From positions 131 through 59,100 of the forward strand of contig PLJH01000111.1 of the NCBI GenBank assembly GCA_003139615.1: 58,970 nucleotides of DNA. Reading direction: 5' to 3'. Numbering within the stretch: the stretch's first letter is position 1; each line of letters opens with the position of its first letter. The stretch is from Alphaproteobacteria bacterium. Lineage in GTDB: Bacteria > Pseudomonadota > Alphaproteobacteria > Micropepsales > Micropepsaceae. The translations under genes were made by a program, and so were the position numbers. Of the stretch, positions 43,187-52,250 are shown one piece after another. Under the pieces are notes generated by a model that saw only the letters and a program-made list of their open reading frames with translations, made no database searches and was not told the origin of the DNA.

Positions 43187-45322
43187 ATGAACGTTTTCAA
43201 TATCTTAGGTAGAATCGCCGCACCCATATTGCTGGCGGCTACCGTGGGGTTTCCGGCATACGCACAGGTCGATAGCTCGACGACTGCGCCGCGGCCTGTG
43301 CAATTGGCGTCGAATATCGAAACCGTCATCGTCACGGGCCTTCGCCTGGCCGGTCCCGGCGTATCCGACAGCGGAGCAAACGATTATTCCTTCAACAGCG
43401 CAGACATCGCCGCCCTGCCCGCAGGCGACAACACCTCGATCACAGACGTGCTCACGCAGATGCCCGGCGTGGCGATCGACCAGAACGCGCAGATTCACAT
43501 TCGCAACACCGAAGGCCCGCAATTTCAATACCAGATCGACGGCGCGTTGATCCCGCTCGATATCAACACCAACCCGCCCTTCATCTCCATGATCAATCCG
43601 ATGTTCGTCTCGCGGCTCGATCTGCTCGACGGGATTCTTCCCTCGCGCTACAGCTATGCGACCGGCGGCGTCGTGGACATCGAGACCAAGGACGGCTGCC
43701 AACAGCCGGGAGGCAGCGCGACGATCTTCTTCGGACAACGCGGCACCTTCGAACCCAGTGCGGAATACGCAGGATGCGACGGAAAGATCAGTTACTACAC
43801 AAGCGCACTCTATGATCAGAACGAAATGGCGTTCAGCTCGGCGACGCCGGGCCCGAATGCGATTCACGACCAGGCCTATCAGGGCCAGACGCTCGATATG
43901 CTGTCCTACGCGATCAATGACGATACCAAGGTCAGCCTTCTCGTGTCGGCAGCCGCAAGCAACAATCAATTGCCGAACGTCCCCGGCCTTCAGCCGGAAT
44001 TTACGCTTGCGGGGGCCCCCGTCATCCCGTCCTCGCGGATCAATTCCACGCTCGACTTTCGCGATTATCTCGCCGTTCTCTCGCTCAGCAGCGTGCCCAC
44101 CGAGCAACTTTCCTATCAGATATCCTATGCCGCGCATTCGATCTCCGAACGATTCGACCCGGACGATGTCGGCGAATTGATCTATCAGGGAGTCGCCTCG
44201 CATGCCTCGCACAACGACCTCGACAACACGCTGCAGGGTGATCTGACGTACAAGTTGGGAGCGCATACGATAGGAGCCGGCTTCTATCTGGGCGCTTACG
44301 ATGTCACGGCCGACGACAATTCGCTGGTGTTTCCGGGCTCTGCGTCGGGGCAAACGAGTGACGTGCCCTACAACGTGATCAACAATAGTTATGCCACGAA
44401 TATCCTCACCGGACTTTATCTGAACGATCTCTGGCAGATCGATTCCACGCTGCGCGCCGATATCGGGCTGCGCTGGGACACGCTGTCGGGTTTCACCCGC
44501 GCCAACCAGCTCGATCCCACGATCAATCTCACTTACATGCCGCAGCCCGACACGACGTTCCATATCGGCGCTGCCCGCTACATGCAGGTGCCGAGCTTTC
44601 TGGGCATTTCGCCCGGCGCGCCGGACGTCTTCAAAAACTCGACGGCCGAAGAGCCGTCCGGCATCGTCACGCCCGTAACCGAAGACGATGTCGAGTTCGA
44701 CCTCGGCGCCTTTCACACCCTCGCGCCCGGGTTGACGATTTCGGAGGACAATTTCTACGAGATCACCAAACATTATCTCGATACGGGCCAGTTCGGCGTG
44801 GTGCCGATCTTCGCGCCGTTCAACTACAACAACGGTTACATCTGGGGCTCGGAACTCGCGATCGCTTACAAGGCCGACAATTTTTCGACCTATGGAAACG
44901 TCACCGTGGGACGCAATATGCAAAAAGGAGTCGTCACGGGTCAGTTCAACTTCGACGATCCTGGCGAACTTGCTTATATCAACGCGAACCAGATCGTGCT
45001 CGACCACCAGCCACTTCTGGGGATCACAGCCGGCGGAACCTATGACTGGGATTCCTGGTCATTCAGCGCGGATGCCACCTACAGCAGCGGCCTGCGCGCG
45101 GGCTTTGCGGATACCGAACAGCTTCCGAATCTGTTTCAGGTCAATGTCGGAATCGAACGCAAGTTCGAGGTTCCGGGCGTGGGCGAAGTCAGCGACCGGC
45201 TCACAATTCTCAACGCGTTCGACCGCACCAACCTGATCCGGCCGTCCGAGGGAATCGGAATCTTCCAGTCTGCCTACGGACCCCGATTCACGGTATTCGA
45301 TGCGATCACCGTGCCGCTCTGA
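43187..45322 (+). CDS. TonB-dependent receptor
   Basis: 711-aa outer-membrane receptor. The signal peptide spans about residues 1-27 (GRIAAPILLAATVGFPAYA). The TonB-box-like segment is IETVIVTGLRL. The plug is typical (TSITDVLTQMPGVAIDQNAQ, IHIRNTEGPQFQYQIDGALI, GILPSRYSYATGGVVDIETK). A ~22-strand barrel ends at PRFTVFDAITVPL. Two Cys (DGCQQP, YAGCDG) could form a loop disulfide. It is divergent from the propeller/phosphoesterase gene. The substrate is unknown. Confidence 0.92.
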   Translation: MNVFNILGRIAAPILLAATVGFPAYAQVDSSTTAPRPVQLASNIETVIVTGLRLAGPGVSDSGANDYSFNSADIAALPAGDNTSITDVLTQMPGVAIDQNAQIHIRNTEGPQFQYQIDGALIPLDINTNPPFISMINPMFVSRLDLLDGILPSRYSYATGGVVDIETKDGCQQPGGSATIFFGQRGTFEPSAEYAGCDGKISYYTSALYDQNEMAFSSATPGPNAIHDQAYQGQTLDMLSYAINDDTKVSLLVSAAASNNQLPNVPGLQPEFTLAGAPVIPSSRINSTLDFRDYLAVLSLSSVPTEQLSYQISYAAHSISERFDPDDVGELIYQGVASHASHNDLDNTLQGDLTYKLGAHTIGAGFYLGAYDVTADDNSLVFPGSASGQTSDVPYNVINNSYATNILTGLYLNDLWQIDSTLRADIGLRWDTLSGFTRANQLDPTINLTYMPQPDTTFHIGAARYMQVPSFLGISPGAPDVFKNSTAEEPSGIVTPVTEDDVEFDLGAFHTLAPGLTISEDNFYEITKHYLDTGQFGVVPIFAPFNYNNGYIWGSELAIAYKADNFSTYGNVTVGRNMQKGVVTGQFNFDDPGELAYINANQIVLDHQPLLGITAGGTYDWDSWSFSADATYSSGLRAGFADTEQLPNLFQVNVGIERKFEVPGVGEVSDRLTILNAFDRTNLIRPSEGIGIFQSAYGPRFTVFDAITVPL

Positions 45323-45342
45323 GCGTGACGGCGAAGCCCCCA

Positions 45343-45496
45343 CCCTAACCCTCCCCACAAGGGGGAGGGAATTCTTTCACCGCATTTCTGGACTGTCCGT
45401 GACTAGTCTTTCGCTTTCACATGGAGATGAAAAGCACGCGCAGATGTTTGGGAAGCACGCGTTCAAGTCCCCTCCCCCTTGTGGGGAGGGTTAGGG
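45343..45496. repeat. Inverted pair of GC-rich intergenic repeats
   Basis: CCCTAACCCTCCCC-ACAA-GGGGGAGGG (45343-45369) and its near-complement at 45470-45496 face each other. Each unit is itself a hairpin. Such CCTCCCC-TTGTGGGGAGGG units are dispersed in many alphaproteobacterial genomes. The right unit is read into the end of the phosphatase ORF. Confidence 0.8.
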
Positions 45497-46122
45497 CGGG
45501 AAGACGCCGGTTTCAGAACACGCGCATGTTGGCCGGGAAGATTGCGAAACGAATCCTCCATGCCCCGCGCGTCGAGCCACGCCATGAAATCCTCCGGCGT
45601 GTAATCGGCGGCGATCCATTGGCGAACGGGAAGATCGCCGGCCTCCTCGCGCGCATAGATCAAAAACAATCTCGCCCAGCGTTGGTGGCGCTTGGGCATA
45701 TGCAGATAGGGCCAGCCTGCGAATTGCTGCTGCGCCTGCGCCGCGGCACTCCAGCCGAACCGGTCGACAATATAGAGCGAAGACGCAAAGCTCGTGCGGT
45801 CTTGTCCGCCGGAGCATTTGATCAGAAACGGCCGCTGCGACTTGTCGACTACGCCGAACAGATCGAGCAGGGTCCGGCGCGCGGGAAGCGTGCGGGAATT
45901 CACGCGCACGTCGAAATGCGCGATGCCGAGCCTCTCGCAGGTTTTCTTTTCGCTGCGCCACCAGCCGAAGTCGGGGTTCGAGCCGCGCAGATTGATCACG
46001 CTGCGAATACCGCGGCCGCGCAGGAAAGGTCCGAGAAACCCCGCATAGGCCTGCGCCGAGCGCGACGCTTCGCCCGGCACGACCCAGTGGAAATTGTAAA
46101 GAACTTCGGCAAGTGAACGCAT
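45463..46122 (-). CDS. Protein tyrosine/dual-specificity phosphatase-like protein
   Basis: 219-aa cytoplasmic phosphatase of the PTP fold. The P-loop KCSGGQDRTS (CX5R, Cys ~100) is intact, and IRSVINLRGSNPDF plus the upstream Asp segment FDVRVNSRTL match the bacterial DSP-like DUF. Such proteins occur as stand-alone phosphatases acting on phosphotyrosine or phospholipids. The last ~12 residues (SRPNPPHKGEGT) are encoded by the intergenic repeat at 45470-45496, so the natural stop has probably been replaced by repeat sequence. The stop lies just beyond it. Confidence 0.8.
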   Translation of the reverse strand: MRSLAEVLYNFHWVVPGEASRSAQAYAGFLGPFLRGRGIRSVINLRGSNPDFGWWRSEKKTCERLGIAHFDVRVNSRTLPARRTLLDLFGVVDKSQRPFLIKCSGGQDRTSFASSLYIVDRFGWSAAAQAQQQFAGWPYLHMPKRHQRWARLFLIYAREEAGDLPVRQWIAADYTPEDFMAWLDARGMEDSFRNLPGQHARVLKPASSRPNPPHKGEGT

Positions 46123-46155
46123 CGAGTGTCCGTGAAGATGGGAATTGCGGCGTCG

Positions 46156-46605
46156 CTAGTCGTAGGAACGCATCTGCCGCCCGCCGAGCAGATGCATGTG
46201 CAGATGATAGACCGTCTGCGCGCCTTGCGGGTTGGTGTTGATCACGAGCCGGAACCCCGATTGATCGATGTGCTTCTCGCGCGCCAGCTTCACCGCGAGC
46301 CCAACCATTTCCGCCACGATTTCAGGCGGCGCGTCGAGCACCGTGTTGTAGCGCTTTTTCGGGATGATGAGGATATGAACGGGCGCGTTGCGGTTGATGT
46401 CATTGAACGCGATCGCGTTCGCGGTTTCCCCGACCCATTTGGCGCGCGGAATGCTTTCAAACGGCGTGGGATGAGCCAGGCTCTCGGCGCGGATCTGCGG
46501 CAGGCGCCATTCGGCGAGTTTCCAATAGGCGAATCCGATCGGATTGAGTTGACCGATGACAAAGGCCGCCAGAACCGCGACCCCAATCCGCCAGTACTTC
46601 AACAT
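46156..46605 (-). CDS. Membrane-anchored HIT-domain protein
   Basis: 149-aa histidine-triad protein, normally a nucleotide hydrolase or transferase. The catalytic triad HLHMHLLGG (H-phi-H-phi-H) is at ~137-141, with the preceding NINRNAPVHILIIPKKRY block typical of HINT-like members. Unusually, the N-terminus has a hydrophobic helix (IGVAVLAAFVIGQLNPIG, ~6-24), so it may be membrane-bound or exported. It ends 33 bp from the start of the phosphatase gene on the same strand, suggesting co-transcription. Confidence 0.85.
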   Translation of the reverse strand: MLKYWRIGVAVLAAFVIGQLNPIGFAYWKLAEWRLPQIRAESLAHPTPFESIPRAKWVGETANAIAFNDINRNAPVHILIIPKKRYNTVLDAPPEIVAEMVGLAVKLAREKHIDQSGFRLVINTNPQGAQTVYHLHMHLLGGRQMRSYD

Positions 46606-46695
46606 TTCCGATGTCCCCTCTTCGTTGGATAATTGACCGAGATAAATCGTCGATATTCCGTTCGACCCGACTCAGCGCCGGATTCAGCGCCCGAT

Positions 46696-47115
46696 TCAGC
46701 GCTTGTGCGGATAGCAGACACTGTCTCCGCCGGTACAGGACGGGCGCCCCTGAAGCTCGCGAATGCGCTGCTCCGTGAGGCGTATCTCGCAATCGGAATG
46801 CGCGAGCCAATAATTCTCGTCGCGTGGCGTGCCGTATTCATAATTGCATTCCCGGTCTTTGTAGACGATCCAGGCGCGCTCGACGTCGCGTAGCGCGGTA
46901 GCGCTTCCGACATAGAAGGTCTTTTGCGCCATCAGGCCCCGGTATGTTTCGTCCAGCACTTTGTTCGCCGCCGCGAGATTGGCGGCGTAGCATTGATGAA
47001 AAGCGACTGCCGACTGCCCGGCTGGATCGCAATTCTGCTTCGCGTAGGGCGGTGCGTCGGCCGCCGCCGCGCCAAACGATGCCAGAGTTGCGAGGGCGAG
47101 TATCAGGGCTTTCAT
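46696..47115 (-). CDS. LprI-like (DUF1311) secreted protein
   Basis: 139-aa exported protein with signal MKALILALATLASFGAAAADA. The LprI/DUF1311 pattern follows: CDPAGQSAVAFHQCYAANLA, LDETYRGLM, LRDVERAWIVYKDRECNYE, then SDCEIRLTEQRIRELQ. Several Cys residues suggest disulfides. In some bacteria the family inhibits lysozyme, but most members are uncharacterised. ATG 47115 has GGAGGAG upstream. A small tandem repeat (CGATTCAGCGCC-like, three copies, ~46668-46700) touches its 3' end. Confidence 0.85.
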   Translation of the reverse strand: MKALILALATLASFGAAAADAPPYAKQNCDPAGQSAVAFHQCYAANLAAANKVLDETYRGLMAQKTFYVGSATALRDVERAWIVYKDRECNYEYGTPRDENYWLAHSDCEIRLTEQRIRELQGRPSCTGGDSVCYPHKR

Positions 47116-47346
47116 GCGGCACTCCTCCAAATCGACCGGTGAATAACAGTCGGAGACAATACAAGGAATTGCGGCGAAACGAGCTCAACAAGATAATCGA
47201 AGGCTTCATCGGCATTTGCCCTCAAAATGTATCTCCCAATTTCGGTCATACCGTCATTGCCCTCGCAGTGGTAACGGACTTGGCCTTGGAGTTTAAATAT
47301 GAAATACGACAAGCGACAAGCTGCGCATTCTCCGCTAGGGTGACGC

Positions 47347-48396
47347 ATGAGCTTTCAACACATCCGCATTTCCCGCTTCGGCGGGCCCGAGGTTCTCGAA
47401 CTCGTCGAGGAGCCGGCCGTTCCCGAGCCGGGCGTGGGCGAAGTGCGCATCAAAGTGCTCGCGGCCGGCACCGGCTTCACGGATGTCTTTATCCGCAACG
47501 GCCGTTATCCCGACTTCAAGGGGCCGCTGCCGTTTACGCCGGGCTACGAGCTTGTGGGGATTGTCGAAAAGATCGGGCCCGGAGTGACGTCTCTCCGCGA
47601 AGGCGAAACCGTCGCCGATCTGTGCGTGGTAGGCGGCTACACCCAATATGCGATACGCCCCGCGCAGTTTCTCGTGGCTGTGCCCGACGGCGTCGATCCG
47701 GCCGAGGCAGTGTGCATTCCCCTCGCCTATCTCACCGCGTTCCAGATGCTCACGCGCTACCGCAAGCTCGCGCCGGGCGCCAAAATCCTCGTCATCGGTG
47801 CGTCGGGAACGGTGGGCACCGCATTGCTCGACCTCGCCAATCATTTCGGGCTCAGGTCGATCGGCACCTGCTCCGCCGTGAACCTGTCCATCGTGAAGGG
47901 GTACGGCGCGAAAGCCATCGACTACAAAGCGGGAGACTTCGTGCGCGCCGTGCGCAAGCTGACGGCGAAACGCAAAGGTGGCCGAGGGGTCGATATCGTG
48001 TTCGATGCCATCGGCGGCGCGCATTTCAAGCGCTCGTTCGCGTGCCTCGCGCGCGGTGGATTGCTCGTCGGATACGGCGCTCAAACGATGGCCATCGGGC
48101 GCGCGAGCCTGATATCGGCGGGCATTGGTTTGCTGCGCCTCAATGTGTGGAGTGCGTTCCGCTTTCTGCATGGCGGCCGCAACGCTGTGTTCTACAGCAT
48201 CACTGCGCGGCGAAAGCAGAAGCCGGAGGAATTCAAAACGGACATGGTGACATTGTTCGATTTGCTTCGTGCGGGCGCAATCCATCCCGTCGTCATTGAC
48301 CGCCTGCCGCTCTCGGCCGCACGCGACGTTCACAAGCGTATCGAAAGAGGCGGTCTCGGCGGCAAGATTGTGCTCGTACCCTGGGCGGCGACGTAG
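47347..48396 (+). CDS. MDR-family NADPH:quinone/zinc-type oxidoreductase
   Basis: 349-aa medium-chain dehydrogenase/reductase. The N-terminal GroES-like domain has LVEEPAVPEPGVGEVRIKV and PFTPGYELVGIVEKIGPGV. The Rossmann domain has KILVIGASGTVGTALLDLA (nucleotide loop) and GGRGVDIVFDAIGG. The zinc ligands of alcohol dehydrogenases are not evident, so it is most like the quinone-oxidoreductase or enoyl-reductase branch. Substrate unknown. It is monocistronic as far as seen, in an accessory region. Confidence 0.9.
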   Translation: MSFQHIRISRFGGPEVLELVEEPAVPEPGVGEVRIKVLAAGTGFTDVFIRNGRYPDFKGPLPFTPGYELVGIVEKIGPGVTSLREGETVADLCVVGGYTQYAIRPAQFLVAVPDGVDPAEAVCIPLAYLTAFQMLTRYRKLAPGAKILVIGASGTVGTALLDLANHFGLRSIGTCSAVNLSIVKGYGAKAIDYKAGDFVRAVRKLTAKRKGGRGVDIVFDAIGGAHFKRSFACLARGGLLVGYGAQTMAIGRASLISAGIGLLRLNVWSAFRFLHGGRNAVFYSITARRKQKPEEFKTDMVTLFDLLRAGAIHPVVIDRLPLSAARDVHKRIERGGLGGKIVLVPWAAT

Positions 48397-48479
48397 CAGA
48401 GCACGCCTGCTTCATCGCTTTCCCGTGAACTGCTATTCTGCTTCGGTCCGTGCTTTTTGTATTCTTCGGGGAGAATGAA

Positions 48480-48878
48480 ATGCGCAATGCCGTTCTGACT
48501 TTTGCCGCGCTGATCTTGTGCGGCTGCCAATCCATGGGAGAGACACATATGACATCCGCAACATCGGGCGCACCGATCGTGTTTTTCGATATCGCGGGAC
48601 CGGATGCGGCCACGCTCAAGGCTTTCTATGCCGGCAATTTCGGCTGGAGCATCGATGCCGACAATCTGATCAAGGCCGGCGCTCTCGACGGCGCGCTCCG
48701 GCAGGATCCTGCCGAGAAGATCATCTATATCGGCGTGCCGGATCTCGATGCGGCGATTGCGACGGTGAACGCATCGGGCGGCAAGGTCGTCACGCCGAAA
48801 ATTCCGATCCCCACCGGCACCTTCGTGCTGTTCGCCGATCCGGCCGGCAATCGCATGGGGCTGGTGCAACTGAAGTAA
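48480..48878 (+). CDS. VOC-family lipoprotein
   Basis: 132-aa protein with a short signal ending LILCGC (a lipobox-like Cys ~18). Behind it is one vicinal-oxygen-chelate (glyoxalase-fold) unit: PIVFFDIAGPDAATLKAFYA near the start, AIATVNASGGKVV, then FVLFADPAGNRMGLVQL at the end. VOC proteins are usually cytoplasmic, so a secreted form is unusual. ATG 48480 is chosen because GGGGAGA precedes it; the frame goes back to 48450. Function unknown. Confidence 0.8.
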   Translation: MRNAVLTFAALILCGCQSMGETHMTSATSGAPIVFFDIAGPDAATLKAFYAGNFGWSIDADNLIKAGALDGALRQDPAEKIIYIGVPDLDAAIATVNASGGKVVTPKIPIPTGTFVLFADPAGNRMGLVQLK

Positions 48879-48897
48879 GGTTGGGGGCGCGCGGGGC

Positions 48898-49209
48898 ATG
48901 ACACCAAACGTTCGCCCGATGACGCTGCCGGAGACGGGGCTCATCATCGAATATTTTCACACTGCCGCGCCCGAACATCTCGAAACGATGGGCGTTGACC
49001 CGACACGCCTGCCCGCGCGCGAAGCCTGGCGCGAGCGCTTCGCCGACGACTTCGCGCGGCCGATCGAACAGCGGCAAGCCTTCCAGACGATCTGGCAGGA
49101 GGACGAACGCGCCATCGGCTTTTCGACGACCGACAAGATCGTATTCGGCGAGCAGGCCAACATGCATCTGCACATGATCGATGCCCAGCGCTGCGATCGC
49201 GGCGCCTGA
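48898..49209 (+). pseudogene. GNAT acetyltransferase-like gene, copy 1, 3'-truncated
   Basis: Homologue of the gene at 50924 (APEHLETMGVDPTRLPA, QRQAFQTIWQEDERAIGFST). It keeps a complete first half, but after HLHMIDAQRC the sequence similarity stops near 49200 and the frame ends after three unrelated residues. The family GNAT core needs the missing second half, so it is probably inactive. It lies directly after the VOC gene. Confidence 0.75.
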
Positions 49210-49347
49210 GCAGATGGACACCCGTCCCCGACGTTTCGCATCGGGGTTGCAGCCCACACCTGCACCCTCAAGTCTTGTCGACCGCTATTCCCGACAGACT
49301 GCATCCGCAGGCTGTCGCGAGACAACGATGCGAGACCGGCGAGAATG

Positions 49348-50367
49348 TCACGTCGGCAACGTGCCCGTGCGTTCCGCGCGCACGCCATAGAAAATCTGTT
49401 CGTCTTGAAGCGGCGACGCTTTGCCTGCTTCGTGCCCAAACATGCCCTTGGCGAGGTTCAACATCGAATTGTCGTCTGCAAGCGCGATGACGGTATCGGG
49501 GTCGAGAAGGCCGCCGGATGCATGGGCCCAACCGGTCAAATACGCCCGAACGGCGGGATCGTCGCTCGAATTGACGCCCGCATATCGCACCGCAAGCTGG
49601 GTCACGGTGAAGCTGCCTGCCGTTCCGAAACCGTAGCGATCGGAGAGGAGATAGTACCAACTCGCGACGCCGTGTTCCGGAGTCCGATAGATTGTGGTGC
49701 GATTGCCGGCGCTGTCGGGCGGAGTGATCGCCACGAAGCCGCGCCGCGATTCCTGCCAGGGCGAGATATTCAGCGCTCCCGGGTTGTTCGTCCGAATCGA
49801 ACGCGGGACCGAGAGGTCGTCCGGATTCGAACTGAAAAATCCTCCCGAAACCAAAGAGGCGAACCAGACGCCGTATTTGGCATTGTAAACTCCCGACTGT
49901 GCGCCGAGCACGCTCAACGCGGAAACAACGGAAGACGCCGTGTTTTGGGCGACGGCCGTCATCGCGCCGGTTGGCGGCGGCGCCGCCGGCGCGCCGGGCG
50001 CCCCCACTTGCTGCGGCGGCGCCGCGGCGTTCGTCGGCGGCGCTGCCCCCGGCAGCAATTGACCCATCAGGCCCTCGATAAAGTCGGTACCCGCATATCC
50101 GGCCGCGGCAAAGGCGATAATGGATTGCGAATTCATATCCGCAGAAACGGGATGCAGAATGAGAGCCGACAGAACGCCGGCGATGAAACCGATCAGAAGG
50201 CTCACCCAGAGTCGAGAAGGATTGAAGACATCCGACGGCGTCGCTCCGGGGCTGCCGGTTACATCGTTCAGCTTCTTGAGGCCCACAACGGCACGCGCGC
50301 CTTGGCCTATGGCGCCGGCGATTCCCGCGACAAGAATAATCTGCAACCACACTGTCACCGACGCCAT
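49348..50367 (-). CDS. Membrane protein with C-terminal phage-type NPG lysozyme-like domain
   Basis: 339-aa protein. Three hydrophobic segments lie at ~6-24, ~52-72 and ~80-104. A Pro/Ala-rich linker follows at ~105-135. The C-terminal domain (~185-335) contains RTNNPGALNISPWQ, RTPEHGVASWYYLLSDRYGF and VTQLAVRYAGVNSSDDPAV. This resembles the phage structural P5-type cell-wall domain with its NPG core. It might be a prophage-derived lysis or virion protein, or a toxin with an immunity-less layout. It sits between the two broken GNAT copies, on the opposite strand. Confidence 0.7.
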   Translation of the reverse strand: MASVTVWLQIILVAGIAGAIGQGARAVVGLKKLNDVTGSPGATPSDVFNPSRLWVSLLIGFIAGVLSALILHPVSADMNSQSIIAFAAAGYAGTDFIEGLMGQLLPGAAPPTNAAAPPQQVGAPGAPAAPPPTGAMTAVAQNTASSVVSALSVLGAQSGVYNAKYGVWFASLVSGGFFSSNPDDLSVPRSIRTNNPGALNISPWQESRRGFVAITPPDSAGNRTTIYRTPEHGVASWYYLLSDRYGFGTAGSFTVTQLAVRYAGVNSSDDPAVRAYLTGWAHASGGLLDPDTVIALADDNSMLNLAKGMFGHEAGKASPLQDEQIFYGVRAERTGTLPT

Positions 50368-50923
50368 GTTCCAATGCTCCTCGTATGGGAGGCTTGCTCT
50401 TTATGAGTCGGATTTCGGATCGGACGCGGGGACGCAGAACAAACCAGGCTGAGAGCCGACGAGCGCTCGGTGTTCAACGCCGTCCCGGCATTGTTGAACT
50501 CGTCAATCGCTCACAAATTACGCGTTACACTCGCCGACGCCCTATAAGTAAATCTCAGAGCGAAGACACGAACACTTCAACCCCACCGCAACTCGAGCAA
50601 CGCCCCTACAGTAAATCGGGACAAATTTACACTTGTTTGCATGCATTGCGCAAGACTGCCGCGGCGAGAGCCCGGCGCTCGACGGTCGTTCGCCCATAGA
50701 GATCGAAGCGAACTTGCCGCTCCCGTTGCGCCTCGGCAGCCATCGAGCCCGGCGCGCCCGATAGCGCGTCAAGCGGCGGGTCGCGGCGCCGCACGACACG
50801 GGCGTCTGGATCGCGACGCCGGCGCGCCGCCCGATTTCGCGAGATGGGATCGGCTCAGAGAATGGGGAGACATCCAAAAATGCTTCGGGTATTTTGCAGT
50901 GCACAATGTCAGGAGATCGCGCG
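50368..50923. other. 556-bp intergenic region
   Basis: No convincing gene; the frames present are Arg/Ser-rich and do not continue sense from either side. GTAAAT/ATTTAC (50611-50629) is a short palindrome in an AT-richer patch (50600-50650). AGGAG near 50911 is the ribosome binding site for the GNAT gene at 50924. Confidence 0.45.
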
Positions 50924-51436
50924 GTGACCCTGCACATACGTCCGATGGCTCTTTCGGAAACCGATCTCATCGTCGATTATTTTTACGGCTCGACGCCCGA
51001 GCATCTGGAAACGATGGGTGTGGATCCGACCCGCCTGCCCGCGCCCGCGGCGTGGCGCGAGCGCTTCGCCCACGACTTCGCGCGGCCGATGGAACAGCGG
51101 CAAGCCTTCCAGACGATCTGGCTCAAGGACGAATGCGCCATCGGCTTTTCGACGACCGACTAGATCGTATTCGGCGAAGAGGCCAACACGCATCTGCACA
51201 TGATCGATGCCCACCGCCGCAACGGCGGCGCGGGCGCGCCTTGCGTGCAGCAAAGCGTGAATATCTATTTCGAGACCTTGCGGCTGAAGCGCCTTTTCTG
51301 CGAGCCCAACGCATTCAACGTCGCGCCCAATCGCACGCTGCAAAAGGCCGGTTTCAAATATCTGAAAACCCATATGACCGTCCCCGGCCCGCTCAACTAC
51401 CACCAGGCCGTCACGCGGTGGGTGACGGAGCGGTAA
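50924..51436 (+). pseudogene. GNAT acetyltransferase gene, copy 2, in-frame stop
   Basis: 170-codon gene of the GNAT family (CVQQSVNIYFETLRLKRLF, NAFNVAPNRTLQKAGFKYL and KTHMTVPGPLNYHQAVTRW in the second half). An amber TAG at 51161-51163 interrupts it. Copy 1 has AAG (Lys) at the same place, so one base change made the stop. Reading resumes in the same frame to 51436. GTG 50924 aligns with the start of copy 1 and has AGGAG upstream. Related enzymes acylate siderophores or aminoglycosides. The stop may be a sequencing error. Confidence 0.75.
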
Positions 51437-51605
51437 ACGGCATTCGGGTCATGTCGTGGCGGAAGCAATGTTCTCTACGAAAGAATTTCCGGCAAGATCG
51501 GGTGACACGAAGACGGAGAGGCCAGCGGAATACCTCGACAGATGGCGAGTTGCGCAGGAGAATGGCGAGGCATTCCGGTTCGAACCAATCTTCGGGGAAA
51601 ACGCC

Positions 51606-52085
51606 ATGTTCCGCATATTTGCCGTGATCGCGCTTGCCGTCTGCACCGTTGCGCCCGCGTTCGCGGCGCCGCAAACGCCTTCAGAAACACCACAAGCCTT
51701 CCTGCAGGACATCTATGCGCATTATCGCGGCAGCGCCTCCAAGGGCGTCCCGCTCGACAAGGATGCCGATCGGCACCGCTATTTCACGGACGGTCTGGTT
51801 GCGCTCATCGTCACCGACGAGAAGGCGGCCGCAAAATCGGGCGACATTCCCACGCTTGACGGCGATCCCTTTATCGATGCGCAGGATTGGGACGTCACGC
51901 ATCTAACGATTCACATCGATACCCAATCCGCGACCGCGGCGACGGCCACCGTCAAATTCGAGAATATCAAGGAACCCAAGACGCTCCACATCAAGCTCGT
52001 CGCGACACAGAAGGGCTGGCGCATCGACGATATCGCCTGGTCGGGCGACGAGGGAACGTTCCGGGGACTGTATAAAAAGAAGTAG
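51606..52085 (+). CDS. Secreted DUF3828-like protein
   Basis: 159-aa exported protein with signal MFRIFAVIALAVCTVAPAFA. The mature part reads ETPQAFLQDIYAHYRG, RYFTDGLVALIVTDEKAA, DPFIDAQDWDVTHLTIHID and WRIDDIAWSG, a pattern of DUF3828-type periplasmic proteins. Function unknown. ATG 51606 has GGGGA upstream; the frame goes back to 51456 but would lose the signal peptide. Confidence 0.75.
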   Translation: MFRIFAVIALAVCTVAPAFAAPQTPSETPQAFLQDIYAHYRGSASKGVPLDKDADRHRYFTDGLVALIVTDEKAAAKSGDIPTLDGDPFIDAQDWDVTHLTIHIDTQSATAATATVKFENIKEPKTLHIKLVATQKGWRIDDIAWSGDEGTFRGLYKKK

Positions 52086-52250
52086 GAGCGTTCGCTCCCA
52101 TCGATATCGTCGGCTGCTTCAAGCCCGCATTTGGCGGTTGATTTGTGTGCAGAAACGGGACGGCGTCGAAGGCTTCAAAACCGCTCGGGAAAGTGCCATT
52201 GTCCGCTTCGGCACGGCATTCATTCGAATGCCGACACACTGGGGCACATC

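Noticed and set aside
50385-50970. Frames on both strands before the second GNAT gene
   Set aside because: Low complexity, Arg/Ser-rich, antisense to each other; no continuation of sense or homology seen.
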